The notes beneath the pieces are model-generated. The model ran no database searches. It was given only the letters and a program-made list of their open reading frames with translations, and had not been told where the DNA came from. 64,000 nucleotides of DNA from Nymphaea colorata (taxonomy: Eukaryota; Streptophyta; Magnoliopsida; Nymphaeales; Nymphaeaceae): assembly GCF_008831285.2 (NCBI RefSeq), contig NC_045144.1, positions 11,139,672 through 11,203,671 of the forward strand. Reading direction: 5' to 3'. Position 1 is the first letter of the stretch; each line of letters starts with the position of its first letter. Below are positions 39,167-52,609 of the stretch, one piece after another. Made by a program: the position numbers and the translations under genes.

Positions 39167-42100
39167 CTTCTTTTATTTTCAAGGGAAAGTATGCTAGGGG
39201 TAGAATCCCCATCTTATTAATAAAAATGATTTATACAGGTAAAAAATAAGCCTGACCACTAACCACCCTAGAGAGGAGAGAGCTTTTTCAACTCCCAAGA
39301 AAAGCAAAACTAAAAAACCAGAGCATTACAACAACCACACAAAACAGATGAAATTCATTCATCATGGGGGGATCAAATGATTGGAGAAGCATGTTTACTT
39401 ATAGCCATGCCAGACTCCATCGAAGTGAAATTGTAGGATACATGAATACGATATTACGCATCCTGAACTATACCTCAGCCGATCCCCCACCTTCTTCTAC
39501 CTTCAAGTCAACCTCTGAGCTTCAGCACCCAATCAAAATTGTTGGAGGAAATGTAAAGAGTGTCCTCTTGGATCTAATTATCAATCTAGTGTCTTAGCAA
39601 CTTCACTTCAAATCTACCCCCCCTCCTAACACTCCTTATCAAGGTCGTTTAGCACCCTTCACTGCTTCTCCAGGCAGCAGCCAAACACGTTTTTTTGTTG
39701 ATCCAAAGTTGGCGATCTCAAGCCAAAGTTCATCCACGCTGATCTTTTTATCTTCACACAGGACACCCAAAGACATCCTGATCTTTAGCATAATTCTTTC
39801 CTTGTCTTGAGTTAGAAGACTCTAAAAAACAACGAGACAGAAGTGACATATTATTCTCAATACGGCTGGCAGATTGATGACCTCCTCCTCATCATGGGCA
39901 GTTTGATTACTCCACCACCAGATCTAGGTGCAATTCGGCACATTCAACTGTGTTCTTCATGGGGCCCTAACACCGGAAAGCAACTAGTAGGTCTCGGTCT
40001 GGGTAGGGGAACTCCGTTAAGCTTATTTTGATTATCTTGATCATGTTAGAGAGCGGAGAAACCAATGAGAATTGATGGTGAGGACTCGGCCAACCATCGA
40101 CTCACATTCGGCCAGAATCCAGCCTGTGGGTGCTGAGAGAACAGCCGGCCACTTGGCCAAAATCCGGTGCCATAATCCGAGCAAGGCATGGAATTGCGTA
40201 ACGCTAATTTGCTGGAAGAGATTACCCAATTGCCCCTATATTCGCAAGATCTATCTATTTCAATTAAGAGTGATCAAGGGCAGATTGGTCCAAAGAAGAA
40301 GGTTACGTGCGACGGCTTGAAACCCTAACCTTAGTGCAAAAGGGGAGCTACCACAAGGAGAGGCCCCGCACGAGTAAGCTCTCTTCCTTTCCTAGAATGC
40401 CTCCAAGGATTTCAGAAAGGGGGGGAATCTCGCCACCAGCTGGAGGAACACGTGTCCCCGGGTCACCCAAGCGAGAAAAGCAAGGGACCTACTTTCTTTA
40501 ATCGTCTCCTATGATTTTGGGAAAGGGATAGCGCCAAGGGAAAATGCATTGAATCTAGACAGACCCTCTGTAGAAAGTTGTGGCTCGACAAGGAGAGGGC
40601 TGCCATGTGCCTCGTGCGCCATTGCGACGTGAGGAAGGGGCCATGTGGGAGCAAGGGAGGCTGCCCCTTCAGTGCACCAAGGAAAGTTTCTAGGAAACCC
40701 TTGCTGCACACGAAGAAGAAGGCCGTCAACCCCAATTGGCTAAGGTTTGGAGATCTTGCCCTAACCCTAGCAGCCACGTGGAACAGATACCCTAGCCGTG
40801 AGGAAGAAGAAGCCCTGACATCACTCATTGGTGAAGGAGGAGGAAAAGACCTTGACTCTAGCAGCCGAAGGTTCAAGATCACCCACCAAACCCAACCGGC
40901 TCTAAGGCGGAGTCTTCACTTGTGCCTAAGGAGACACTTGCATTGCCGAGAGGAAGGATCACGTCCACCTTGGAGCAACTAACCAAAGGACTACTCTATC
41001 CGACAAGGAGAACTCTAGATCATGTACTCTTCTTCATCGGAGCGGAAGACATGTGTGCATTGGCACAACCAATGCTTGCCTCCCCCTTATTCAATTCTTC
41101 AAGGGGCTTAATTGATGACCGGTGAAGAGCATTAACACTGTCTCTCGTACATCCATCAATTGATTAGTTATTGATTACTCTTGCTGGTTTTGGAACTTGG
41201 CTGCACTCATACTTGGACGAGGGACGAAGGGCATGAAAGGGAACCCCGTGATGCATTGGAGATCATCTTGCAGTCATCGGCCAGTCCTTGGCTGAACCCT
41301 TGCAGCTGCACGTCTAAGTCAGAGGACACCCTAGAAGGAACCACGTTTGCCGGGTGAAATCGGCGATCGTCTTCCCCATTTGTTCACATCACACGTTGGA
41401 GTTTTTCGGTGAATCCGGTGATTGCAAAACCATTCCCTTATCTTGCTGATTTTGTTAAGGCAGTGACAATTGGTTATTGCTCCTAGCAAGGATTATTGGT
41501 GGCGTCTATTGGCGACATCCCTAGCCGTGGATTGGAGGAGGATCTAAGGAGACACACGGGCAGCCATTGAATACCGAGGGGCAACACCTTGCTGCCGGCC
41601 TTTACCCTCGGTGAAGCATTGAGGAGCCCCAGGCAAGGCCCCGGGAGGTATGATCGGTTAGCCCCCTATAGATCCAGGGTGGTAGTTCTTTACTTTCAGC
41701 CCGCCGATCACGACTTGTAGTTGATAGGGATTCCTCATAGGCAGTCCTTGCCGAAGACACAATCCCGGACTACGTGGACCACCTATTGGGCAGCACGGTG
41801 TGGATTGCTCGATAGGGATTGCATGACAAGATGGTGTGCTATGAGATTGATGATTTGAGTGAGAAGTGAACAAATTGTATCTCGCACGGTTGTATTAAGC
41901 CTCATCAAAGCCTTATTCATTTGTAGTAGGCTGAAACCGGGTGGGAATAACCTCCTTGTACATCCGTCCTAGGGGCTGTTTATGAGCTGGGGTGACTGTT
42001 CGGCCGGGCAAAAATTTGTACTTAACTTTATTGGTTATTGGTTGTGGCATTCCTCCAAGCATTCTTGGGCGGGTACCAGCCAACGGTGTGGATTTCCATC

Positions 42101-42299
42101 ACCGATAGGTCAGCACCCATCAAAACCAATGTATCCAACAAAAAGCTGATATTTGGCTTGATCTCACCAAGGAGATCCATGACATCCCATTGAGATGCAG
42201 CCCTCTAAACTTTCCAGGCATTCCAGGCTGAGGTCTGAAGCTTCATGTGAAAACAGTGTTCTCCCAACTCCCTATGACTCTAGGAACTGAGTCAACTCC
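39167..42299. other. Unrecognised, partly GC-richer sequence
   Basis: About 3.1 kb in which I cannot identify a gene or a domain. A plus-strand frame at 40578-40982 is Arg/Leu-rich without family features. The text at 39180-39240 (CAAGGGAAAGTATGCTAGGG, then a poly-pyrimidine start) resembles the tail of plant LINEs in minus orientation, but no reverse transcriptase box (FADD) is visible between here and the LINE-like ORF1 at 43 kb. Confidence 0.4.
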
Positions 42300-43475
42300 A
42301 TCTATACTCAGAAGCTGATCATGCTCCCCCATCTCCATTCCGTCAACTGCTCCCCTAGCCTTTCAACATTTCTGACTCACTGTGATCCAGTCCCCTTCCA
42401 GAAAATGCTTGGGTTCCTGCAACTGTTGTCTTTCCCTTCCCCCCTGACCTTTCGGTTTCTTGGCGCTGGTATCGCTGGTAGTCCCCTGAGCAAGGTAACT
42501 AGAGATATCCTACAAAAGGGCCGAAGGGCTTGTCAAGCTTGAAGGAACGAACTGCGAAGCAACAGCCGGTTTGAAGGCGAATAATAATGAAGAATCCAAT
42601 TTGGAATTTAAATAAACAAGGGTTTCCAAAATGGAGAAAGGATTAACAAAGGTAGGCAGTGAAGGGGAACATGCAAAAGGGGTCACCTTTAAAGGGTGTC
42701 TAGCCTCCTGCTACAACCACACCCTCCTGCTTCTTCTCCTACTGTCCTCTATTTCTCGAGTAAGTAGCTAAGGTGTCTCCTCTTAGTTGCCCTACTCCTT
42801 GTCCATAAAAGGTTTGAGAGGGCGCATACCCCATTAAATTATCCCCATCCTGCTGGGCTGAAACCGGACGAATGCCATCTCCATACCTAAGATTTCTTGG
42901 CAAAGCTCCATTGTTTCCTTCCCCATTCCTGGGTCGACTATGCCCTTTGTCAACCAAATTTACTTTTCCCTAGGGATCTTCCTTTCCCTCACTCCCGTCA
43001 GCCTCCTTTCCCTTACTGCGACAGGCGAACGACCCATGAGACATTGCTCCTCCCCGTGAGAAATAGAGGACTTTTCTCTCATACACTATCTAATGTTTCA
43101 GGAGCTATCAATGATGACCATGGGGACCAGATTGAACCCCATTGAGACCTCGATTTGAATCATTGCAAACCTGAGCTTCTCCCATGTGAGTAGCATTCGC
43201 CCTCAGCTACAAACTCGCCCTCTAACCCTATTGCTTTCCCTTGAAAACATAGTCGTTCCACCACATCACAGAGAGACCCAGAAAATGGAACCATAGAGTG
43301 GCCTCGTTCATCTTCATCTCTTGTCCAAGAACCCAATGACTAGCCACGAGCACACGCAACCCTACCCTCCAAGCCCTCTTTTGCAAAACGCCTTTAGTTC
43401 GAGTGCACCCGAATCATGAAACGCCTATTACCAATCACCAAAAATCTTGGATTCCATATGATCGTTGTTGACCCC
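42300..43475 (-). pseudogene. LINE ORF1-like (DUF4283-type) fragment, downstream part
   Basis: On the minus strand, spread over two frames, are RFLVIGNRRFMIRVHSN, VLQKRAWRVGLRVLVASHW, EATLWFHFLGLSVMWWND and AIGLEGEFVAEGE. This follows the pattern of DUF4283 (a sandwich with xxPWRVGxR, then xxxWVxxxGLPxxW and AIGxxxGxFV). A Gly/Asn-rich tail (42739-42957) follows. Stops and shifts abound. The 5' part continues at 46448-46600 beyond the Harbinger-like insert. Confidence 0.5.
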
Positions 43476-43721
43476 TTAGGGCACGTTTGCAGGGCTGGAA
43501 ATACACTGTTCAATAGGAAATAAATTTCAAATTTTTAAATTTTTTCCTTTCAAACTATGAAAGTTTTTTTTGTCCATTGGATGAGTTTTTGGAAAAATAT
43601 TTCTGGAGGTGGAAACATATGTTCAGAAGCAAAAAAATGTCTGTTAGGGCGTGCATCTCGTGCGAGAGGAAGAAAGAGGGGACAACATCAATACTTGTGA
43701 AGAAGAAGGTGAAGGGAGGGA

Positions 43722-43761
43722 GGAGGAAGAGGAAGAAGAAGAAGAAGAAGAAGAAGAAGAG
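43722..43761. repeat. (GAA)n microsatellite
   Basis: AGGAGGAAGAGGAA run continuing as about 9 GAA units. Confidence 0.95.
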
Positions 43762-44477
43762 TCAAGCATGAGATTGGAACGAGGCCGCGCCGCTGCTGGC
43801 AGTGGAAAACGGTCGGACGAACGTGCTTCTAGACCGAACCTGAGTAAAAACCCATGGCAAGTGTCAAGAAATCGACTGTTTGGACACCAACCGAGGAGAT
43901 GAGCAAGAAGCCTCTCTGCTATATGCTCCTGAACTAGGAGAATGGTGCGACGCCAACAGCGGCAGAAGAAGCAGCACTCGCAAAGCTTTGGCTTAGCCTA
44001 TCAGTGAATTAATGGAAAGGAAATTCTGGTGAGGAGAAATGGGGCAAAAATTCTTGCATCTTCGTCAAATACCATTGGGATTGATAGGAAGAAAGAAGAT
44101 CCATGCAGCTTACCACAAGCAGCACCCCACCCCATACAAAACGACGGGGGGTTGAGCGCTCTTTCTTTCTGTGTGGGACGATGCTGGGGAGAAAGGGAAT
44201 GCATCGAGGCAGTGAACAACAACACAACCACATTTGTCTTCCCTCCATGAGATGAGCCCTTTGCTATGGTCGCATCCAATGCCGGATGGATTTTCTTCAA
44301 ACGATTCACTTCCCTTTCCCAAGTCCTATGTTTGATAGATGCACTGGCGAAAACAAAGATGTCGGCTTTACAGAAAAAGAAGGGGTGGGGGCCCCCTTTT
44401 TCCGAGAGTGTTGACCATACAAAAAATTGTATGCCATTAGTGTTGACTATATCAAAAATGGAATTATATGCTAGGAT

Positions 44478-45812
44478 CTGATTGAAAGGAAGAAAGTAAA
44501 TTCTAGAAAGGAAATGATCAATTGCAATTGTATGCTATTAGTACTGACTATCACAAAAGCACTCGCAAAGTCACGTCACGAGCAAGGCGAATCAACAATG
44601 CACTCACAAAGCGTAGGGCTTTGCTTGTGATGTGTACATGGCCTGACGGAGCAATGCCGCGTGGAGGTAAAAGGCCTACAGGTCTGAGAGAGGAGTTCAA
44701 CCACTCAAGCATATCAAGGGATTCAAACCCGTTTGCCACTTTGTTCTCAACTGTTCCCACCTCCTATGGAGGGAAATTGTCGTTCCCTCCACAGTACAGG
44801 CGAGACAAGCTACCTTTCTCAAGCTAGGAGCCTCTTTTCCTGACTCTTACCGATGAAGAGTTGTTTTCCTTGTTAATGTACCCAGTCTAGTCTCTAGAGG
44901 TTCCTCCAATGACCTTCCATTCTTTTCTTTCAGAAAGCACTCATTTCAATCTGATCTTGAGGAAAATGGAATTGTTTTCTTTTTTGTGATAGTCAGTACT
45001 AATGGCATATCTAAGAAAAAATGATATGAACTCTTCTTTTGGTTGTTTCAGGACATCAAACACTGAGGCAGCAAAAATGACGTGACCTTCTTTGAGCGTG
45101 TGGGACTTTTGTTGCCAAAAGCTCAAGAAGCCCATCCCTCGCCTTTCACCTATCCAGCCAAGCTTGCGGAGGACGTCTTGATAGACAGATGGATCTAGGC
45201 ACAAAGCTGGCTCGAGCTGCAGGAAGTTTTGCTAAAAAAATGAAGGAACCAGCACTAGGGGAAGGAGCAATTGCATCCGATCCAAACCGAGTCTTGGAGT
45301 ATAGCTCACATCCAAACATCTGATTGGGGAATGAGGCAACACCCATGAAGCTCCGACGGAAAGGGAAGTGCGAGAGCTGGAGAAGCGTCTACGGGTCAAG
45401 CACTGTATCCATATAACTGAAGCCAACTGGCTCTTTCCTTTTTCATTTGGAGGAAATACAGGGATGCACAAAGTGTTGATTACGCAACAGGGCAGGGGCA
45501 GGCTAGTTAGAGGTTTGAATCCTGCCACCTTTCTTGTGGATCATCCTGCCAGATGATGGGAATAACAAGGCAGCCCGAGTTGTGAAAGAGAGGGGAATCT
45601 TTCCTCTTTTCCATATCCAGCTTGTTACGCCATCTATGATCATCTTGGCTCACTTGTGGGGGAGTAAAGGAAAAGGGAGGAAGCATCGATCAGAGTCCCC
45701 TGACCAGAATTTCCTTTCCATTAATGGTACTGAAGGTCACTGAGATTCTTGAAAGGAGGAAAGGAAATTCCGGAAAGGAAAGAATCAATTGCAATTGTAT
45801 GCTATTAGTTCT
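44478..45812. repeat. Dispersed direct and inverted copies of a 27-70 bp repeat
   Basis: Near 44484-44550 and 45750-45812, a segment with ATTGCAATTGTATGCTATTA follows a GGAAAGGAA-rich stretch, in direct orientation. The 27 bp core with TATTAGTACTGACTATCACA (44531-44557) recurs inverted at 44986-45014. A diverged copy is at 44418-44470. These look like footprints of a smaller element inside the Harbinger-like element. Confidence 0.7.
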
Positions 45813-46447
45813 TTCCTTTTTTGTTGTGGAAAATCGCTACGCTTTGAATTGCATTAGGGCTTTGCTCGTTGCCCAAAAACTTTGGTAACCCGATAAAGCA
45901 CTTTCTCTCTGCCGGCTGTCGCTTGACAGAGGGGCTAGATACAAAAGAACAACAACAGCCATTCCTGCAAAACCCGCAAAGTGCCTTCCTTCTTCTTCAA
46001 AGGTTTTCCAAGCATGGCCCTTTTAAGAGTCGGAGGATCATCTACAAACTTCTGACCTCGAGATATAAAACGGGTTGGGTCGGGTCAGTTCTCACCACTT
46101 TCAAGCCCATATATTGAATCAGTAAAGTGAAATGTTTGGTTATTTAGATGGATTCTAAACCGAAATCATTTGGAAATTGCAATCTCTCTTTTTTGAGCCC
46201 TTTAAGTTGAACACTGCTCTAAGAATAATTGCTTTAGATTCGAGAAACAATTTTTTCTCAATTTTTTGGAAATATGTTTCTTTATTATCAAAATAAGAAA
46301 TAATTTTTCTGAAAATTTATTTCTCAGTCATCACACACACATCAAAATGAGAATCAGAAAGATTTTTCCCATTCCTTTATTTCAGGAAAATTATTTCCAA
46401 AAATATTTTTCCAATTCCAGGTTTCCAATTCATCAAATGGCCCCTTA

Positions 46448-46600
46448 AGAAAGCAAAGACGTATGCATAGTCCAATCAGAGACGAGCATTGCGCCCTATC
46501 AAACCGGCGATAGCCGATAAATGGAAGGGGCTCGCCAGAAATCATCCATTATTGCATATCAAGATCCATGTTTTTCCTCTAGGTTTTGGGGGCAATTACA
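46448..46600 (-). pseudogene. LINE ORF1-like fragment, upstream part
   Basis: The minus strand reads MISGEPLPFIGYRRFDRA, then SLIGLCIRLCFLKG, like the N-terminal DUF4283 segment (xxALIGKFSxGxPxL). It joins 43475 once the insert is ignored. Confidence 0.4.
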
Positions 46601-47200
46601 AAAGGCATTGGTACCAAGCTTAAGTTGAGCACAACGTTCCACCCTCAAACTAATGGGTGATTTGAAAGGACCATACAGACCTTAGTGGACATGTTACTTG
46701 CTTATGTCTTAGACTGGAAGAGAGAATGTGATAAACATGTGAAATTGGTAGACTTTGTATATATAATAGTTACAACTCTAGTATCGGGATGGCACCTTTT
46801 GAGGCATTGTATGGGAGGACATGCAATTGATAGGTAGTGGCAAGATTGAAAACCTTTTGATATTGCAGCATCACACCAACCAAGTACAATTGATAAGAAA
46901 AAAGTTATTGATAACTCAGAATAAACTAAAGAGTTGCTCGAAGTAGAGAGTTTGCTTTTAAGGTTGGTGATCATGTGTTTTTAAAAATTTCACCTACTAA
47001 AAGTATCTTTTGCTACAATATTAAGGGAAAGTTGAGCCCGAAATTCATTGGGCCTTTGAAATATTAGAGCAGATTGGAGAGATGGCGTATAGGTTGGCAC
47101 TACCACTCAAGTTGAGTCATGTTCATTCATTTTAATTGTTTTGGCACCTGAACATGTTTTTTTTAAAAAAATTACTCGAGGTTAAAAGGGTCAGGATGTG
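46601..47200 (+). pseudogene. Gypsy integrase C-terminal scrap, plus strand
   Basis: The plus strand follows the integrase of the Gypsy at 53881-54324 (opposite orientation) at nucleotide level: the MAPFEALYG segment (near 46786-46815, in broken frames), a block with TTGATATTGCAGCATCACA (about 46856), and GEMAYRLALP near 47075. It ends with a polypurine-like GGTCAGGATG before TGTGACAGG (about 47199), a likely 3' LTR start. Heavily decayed. Confidence 0.7.
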
Positions 47201-48950
47201 ACAGGTTGATTCTAGATTGAGGGATCATCACATATTAAGCTTATTCAAATCTTCATATCTTCAAAATTTCTTTCCTACCTTTTTCCATGTTCACCTTTTA
47301 GCTACAGCGTATATAAAAAAATTTGTTGAAGTACCCTATTCTGCTTCTGGAGCCAATCCAATTCAAAAATTCATTACATATGTGCTTTTCCCGTTTATTA
47401 TTATCTTCTGCACCTTCTTTTCCTTTTTCACTGCATGAATGGAGTTACTGATCATCTTTATAAGACACATACCAACATTATTGTAGTTTGTGCTCTTGAC
47501 AATAATTTAACATTTCGATTTGAATAACCATTCGTTTTCACTTCACAAAATGATCTGGCATTCAGTTCTTTTCTTCTTATTAGTTCCAAGCATATAGCAG
47601 CCATACAGGGCCTGGTGAGGTTCTCTTTTATGCATCTTTCCCTGGACGGTAGCAGTCTTATGTTGAATAGAGCACCCAGCAATCACGTTCTCATTATTCA
47701 TCAAACTGGAAACACACGGAAGATCTCCCGGACAGGAACACATGCACGTGTAAGCTAAACATCCAACTTTAGCTTTGATGAGCATGTTTGCACGGCTTCC
47801 GCAATGCTGAGGAAGATCTTGTCATCACCAATCAGTTCGTTAAACTTGGATTCGTGAAGTTTGTGGACCACCCGGTACCCTGGATTATCAAGGATAAGCT
47901 CCAAGACCAAAAATTCATCAAGATAAATCATGTCAATTGACTCCTCAAATTCTCTCCTCGGTAGAGAATGAACCAACATTCATAGTGACACATAGTATAC
48001 ACTTGATTTGTATTGATGATGACAGGAACTCAATTTCCAAATACCATTGGGAAAAAGGCAAAAGACCTCCCACATATTATCGGGAAAAGGCAAAAGATTA
48101 CCATAATTACACTCTACTAGAGCGAATTTATGTTACAGGGATACGTATGAAAGGCCAGATACAAGTGTCAGTACATGGGTATACCGACACCAATACGTGG
48201 GTAGCAATGCGATCACCAGGCCTTCCTCGCCCCAGACCACCTTTGCTTTCGGTAGCTCCACTGACTCGGGTTTCGCCTACCTCACAATGATGTCCACCCA
48301 TGAAGCAGCCTTGCTAAAACCCCTCACCTTGCCCAACTCCCCTCGCTCGTTCTCCATCAGCATGAACCCCTTGCCCACAGAATCCCCCTCCACCATCAGC
48401 TGCATCGGCGTCTCTACATCCATGGCCAGAGAGCAGTCGGGGAAAAAAACCCCACCTTGGCCAGGGGATCCCCAGGTAGAACACACCTAGTCCCTCACCT
48501 GGGAGAACTTCCGGAGACTCTCTATAACTAGAGTTATGGTCTCCTTCCAGAAATGAATGCCCTTTTTGTGTTTTTACTTTTGAAAACCTTGTGTCAAAAA
48601 CTTGCATGGTCTTCTTTTGCTATAGAGTGGGCTGCTGTCATCTCTGGTTGCATGGAAAGTCAACAAAGAGTTCCACGTAAGCATAAAACAACCGACTAAT
48701 CATCACCTTTGTCATGCACAATGATAGGAAGCCGTGAACAAGAAAAGAATAGTGTTACAAAAGGAACAAACAAGAAACAAAACTACATGAACCATTACAA
48801 AGTCTTGGGGACATAAGAAGTAGTGAGTAGATCTTTATGCCGACATGATTTTATTCAAACTTGTTCAACTACTACTGCAGTTTGAGAACTTCATTTTGAC
48901 CGTGGGACATAGGGAGATGTGAAAAGAATGTCTCCTTTTGTCAACAAGCT
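47201..48950. other. AT-rich sequence, no recognised gene
   Basis: Two minus-strand stretches look protein-like but belong to no family I recognise: 47755-47979 (DEFLVLELILDNPGYRVVHK, then SKFNELIGDD) and 48277-48486 (METPMQLMVEGDS-like with VGKGFMLMENERGELGKV). Neither has clear splice partners. The first part may include the LTR of the Gypsy scrap ending at 47200. Confidence 0.4.
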
Positions 48951-51900
48951 CACTTGGTTACAAACACGTCATGGGATTGTTGTAGCAACATATACATGTT
49001 TTCTCCAATCATCAAACTAAATTGCACTTGCTCCCAATCTCTTGGAATTTTCAAGTTTACCAAAAGTAAATTGCAGATTGAGTTACCTATACTATTTCTT
49101 GAATCACTCCATGAAACCAAATCACTTTTTGACGTCTATTTCACACTAAAGCAGACACCTAATTTTTTGCTTATATATAAAATATTGAAATAGTCCTTCA
49201 TAGAACTAAATTGCCAATATCTTTTTGACTTCAAGACCCAAATCGCCTATTCATTTTATTCCAAATCGCCTATTCATTTTATTCCAATTAATATCTTTCT
49301 ATCATCTGCTTTAAGCTAATCCAACCAATAATCTAAATTTCCCAACTATTTTAGTCATCTACAAGATGTGCTTTGTTGCATGCAAAATTGAATGAATACA
49401 GGCCAAGAGAAATATATATAGAATGACAATGGCATCACCAAAAGTTTAATATGTTCCACTTCCATTTCATTAACTGCTCTAAATCTTCATAAAGTGTGGA
49501 AATTACAAATGGAAATGTAAAGATGATATGTAATTTGTAAAATATGTATCTAAGCTTGGACCAAGACTGATGTCAAAGAAGCAATCAATGAGTCTCCTTA
49601 GTTGGAACATTGTGTGCTTTTGTATCTGTTTAGCCTTTGAATAGCACATCAAAGAACAAAGGCCGAGTATACAACCAGGCTTTCACCTTTGCATCATTTT
49701 CTTCTCCCTTGGCCTGCCATCACCTTTCTCTCTCATTTTCTACCACTGGCTTCGTCTCCCACCTTCTATGACCTCAAAAAAAATTACTACAGTGCCTTTG
49801 GATCCTTCCATGAAAACTTCTCTTATTCTTCTTCATGCCTTTTCTACAGCCCTAAGAGATAGACTATGAGTGTCCATTGCCCTCCAAGAGTCTTTAACAC
49901 TTTGAGGAAGGGATGGAGGATCATATAAAACCTAACTAAGTGAAAAAGGGCATTTATAAACCAGAATGTTGTGAATCATCAATAGTTACAATGTTCACAT
50001 TGGTACAGTTGACACCCATCAAGTTGACCATGAATAGGATGACCATGTTTATCTTTGATTATCGAATTGCAAAAATGATGAGTTTTTTTATCATGAAATA
50101 GCCTTCTTTGGCATATAAACTAGTGAAACAATGCATCCATGGAACTAAATCACTAACCTTTTTTCACCTGTAGTGAAACTATTGTTCCTTGTAACTTAAT
50201 TGCACATCCATTTTTGCCTATATACTAATGAAACAACTCTCCTTATAATTAAATTGTCCATCTGCTTTTTCCTATAAACAAATGAAACAATAAAAAACCC
50301 ATCCTTGCAACCAAATCATGCATCTCATTTCATGCATAAACTAATGAAACAGTCTCTCCAAGGAGCTAAATTTCACATTTGCTTTCCACGGAACTAAATT
50401 GCACATATGTTTTGCCATCTATTTTTAGCTTATCCCACCTAAGCTAAATGACACATCTGTTGTGGCCATCAACAAGTGGTGTGTCTTTGCTTGTAAAATC
50501 AAGAGAAAACTGATTCGTGAATTTTTTATACTGCAAATCACTTGGTGAAAGTGCTGTCACTATTTTTTGGTAGGAATGAAATAATTTGAATATCAAATCA
50601 GTAGAAAGTAAATATAATAATGAGAATAGTTGCATGAGTGATGCAGATGAAAAGATTATTTCACATAAAAATTATATGGTAAACAATATTTCACATGAAT
50701 GCAACACTTGAAAAGTAGTGTTGTTGTCTATGATAAGAGAGATGAACATGACAGACATGTTTCACATGAATGCATGAATGAAGCACACAATAGTAGTGTT
50801 GTTATCTGCTAGTAAGAGAGAGGAACGTGACTAACATGCTATTTCCCTCTATCAAAATGACACAACTACTAACAGTGATAATACTATTATCATGGTAGAT
50901 TTGATAACAAGGCCAACATGTCTAAGTTTTATGATTTGTATGAAACATGGATTCAAAAGAAAGCTCACTATGGATAAAATGCCCAAAAACTTCTTCTTAA
51001 CATTTTTCTATTCTAAGTATGGTTAGAAGAACTCAAACTGAAAGCAAAAAAAAATGTTTAATACAAGATACAATTGTCAAGCGAGAATGTTGTTAAGAAG
51101 GCTTCCAAATAAAAAACATTTGGTGTTTACATTCCTATGTGATAATAATTATTCTTTGGCACCTCCTCATTTGGCTCGTATATTAAGGTTGGAGCACAAA
51201 ATGACTCCTATGCATTGTACACTAAGTGAATTAACTGATATTTCCAGCATTCTACCAATGAAGACATACAATTACTTTGAGAAAGTAAATAGTGGTCCCA
51301 AGAATATGTGTCATTCACATCCATAGATTATAGAAACCACTTGAAGATAAAGAGGATAGAAACCATGAGAGATGGAGAAATAGGCACTTTGGTCCATTAC
51401 TTGCGTAAACAATTAAGGAACCAATGTGATGCAATTAGTTAGAGATGGACCGGCATGCTACAAGTATCTATTGGCAAATCAAAGTCAGGAGTAGATTACA
51501 AATTATTCATGTTAATACTCATTAGTGATGGTTTGTCCGATTTGTACTTGTCTTTTACAGAGCTATGAATGTTTATACTTATTAGTGGCTATTTATCTAG
51601 TTTGTATATATGAACCATTGCTCGTAGAGTTGCTATTCCAGAAGTGCATTTTTTGTGTAACTAAACCATGGAGACATTTGGTTTAAGATTTAAAGTCTTC
51701 ACAATAAAAATGAATGAAAAGCACCCAAAAACTATACATAATGGTAATAATAATATAACAGTAGTCGTATTTCTCATGTAATGTACATCATTCACTCTAT
51801 TTGTGGCATATTTTTCAAAATAAAGCAAAAAACATGAGCCACATACTTAATAAAAAAACTAGCTTTAAGGAAAGTTTTGTAAAATGCATACTTAAGTACG

Positions 51901-52569
51901 AGGATGCCAAAGATTTTAAATATGTATGAGCAAAAACAATTTATGTATACAACCTTGAAGAAATTATGTGACTTTAAGTGTAACATACAACTCTTGGCAT
52001 CAGAAACAGTTTATGAGTTATAGTTTTAGCCCTAAAAGTTCTTCAACCCTATCATGTTTTTGTGTGTATATTGCTAAGACACTGTTAGAATTTGAAAATA
52101 ATAAGACATATAAAAAGTATGCGACCTAGTCTTACTCATGTTTCAAACCTGATGGAAAATGGATGACCGATGGTTACAAAATTCAAAGTCAAATCAGGAG
52201 GCTAAAATAGTCCAAGACCTACTAAGACCGTGGTATTATGGTCATTGGTCAGCAGCAAACTTGTAAATTTCAACCATGATAAGGGTAAATTAGTAATTAG
52301 CTAATCAAGATCACATTATGTTAATAATGATTAAGTTTATGTAATGATAGTTTACGAGCTTAAACACCCAATTAATAACATATTAGAGCTCTTAAGCTAC
52401 GATTAGACACTAAGCTAAGTCAAAACTGAAACTAATCATTCAAATCCAATTAATTAAACAAACCTCCTCAAAATATATTATCATTAGAACAATATAAAAA
52501 AATGATATGATAAGTAATATAAAAAAATGATATGATAAGTAATATAAAAATAAATAGGAGTTTCCACCC
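48951..52569. other. AT-rich intergenic sequence with degenerate repeats
   Basis: No gene is recognised. It contains the degenerate array at 50110-50430, a 23 bp duplication (AAATCGCCTATTCATTTTAT, 49239-49285) and a short duplication near 52495-52545. A 90-residue plus-strand frame at 51054-51326 has no recognised family. Confidence 0.5.
50110..50430. repeat. Degenerate tandem repeat, about 60-65 bp period
   Basis: Five or so diverged units share an ACTAATGAAACAA word, a CTCCATGGAACTAAAT-like word and a CACATCTGCTTTTT-like word. Similar text recurs around 49000-49200. Confidence 0.6.
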
Positions 52570-52609
52570 CCTTTGAAATGCAACAAGAGGGAGAAGAGGA
52601 GCAGAGAGA

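Larger units (their letters stand above)
43479..46444. mobile_element. Harbinger-like non-autonomous element, 2.97 kb
   Basis: Flanked by TTA (43476-43478 and 46445-46447). Termini are GGGCACGTTTGCAG at the left and CATCAAATGGCCCC at the right, whose complement is GGGGCCATTTGATG: an imperfect inverted repeat in the GGGNNNGTTTG style of PIF/Harbinger elements, which also duplicate TTA. Sequence on both sides belongs to the same LINE-like fragment, which supports the boundaries. No transposase is recognisable inside; the contents include a GAA run and several dispersed copies of a TTGTATGCTATTAGT word. Confidence 0.6.

Noticed and set aside
40578-40982. 134-residue plus-strand frame
   Set aside because: Basic, Leu-rich translation of GC-richer sequence without a domain or relatives that I can name.
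51054-51326. 90-residue plus-strand frame in AT-rich sequence
   Set aside because: Reasonable composition but no recognisable family, no splice context and surrounding sequence is repetitive.
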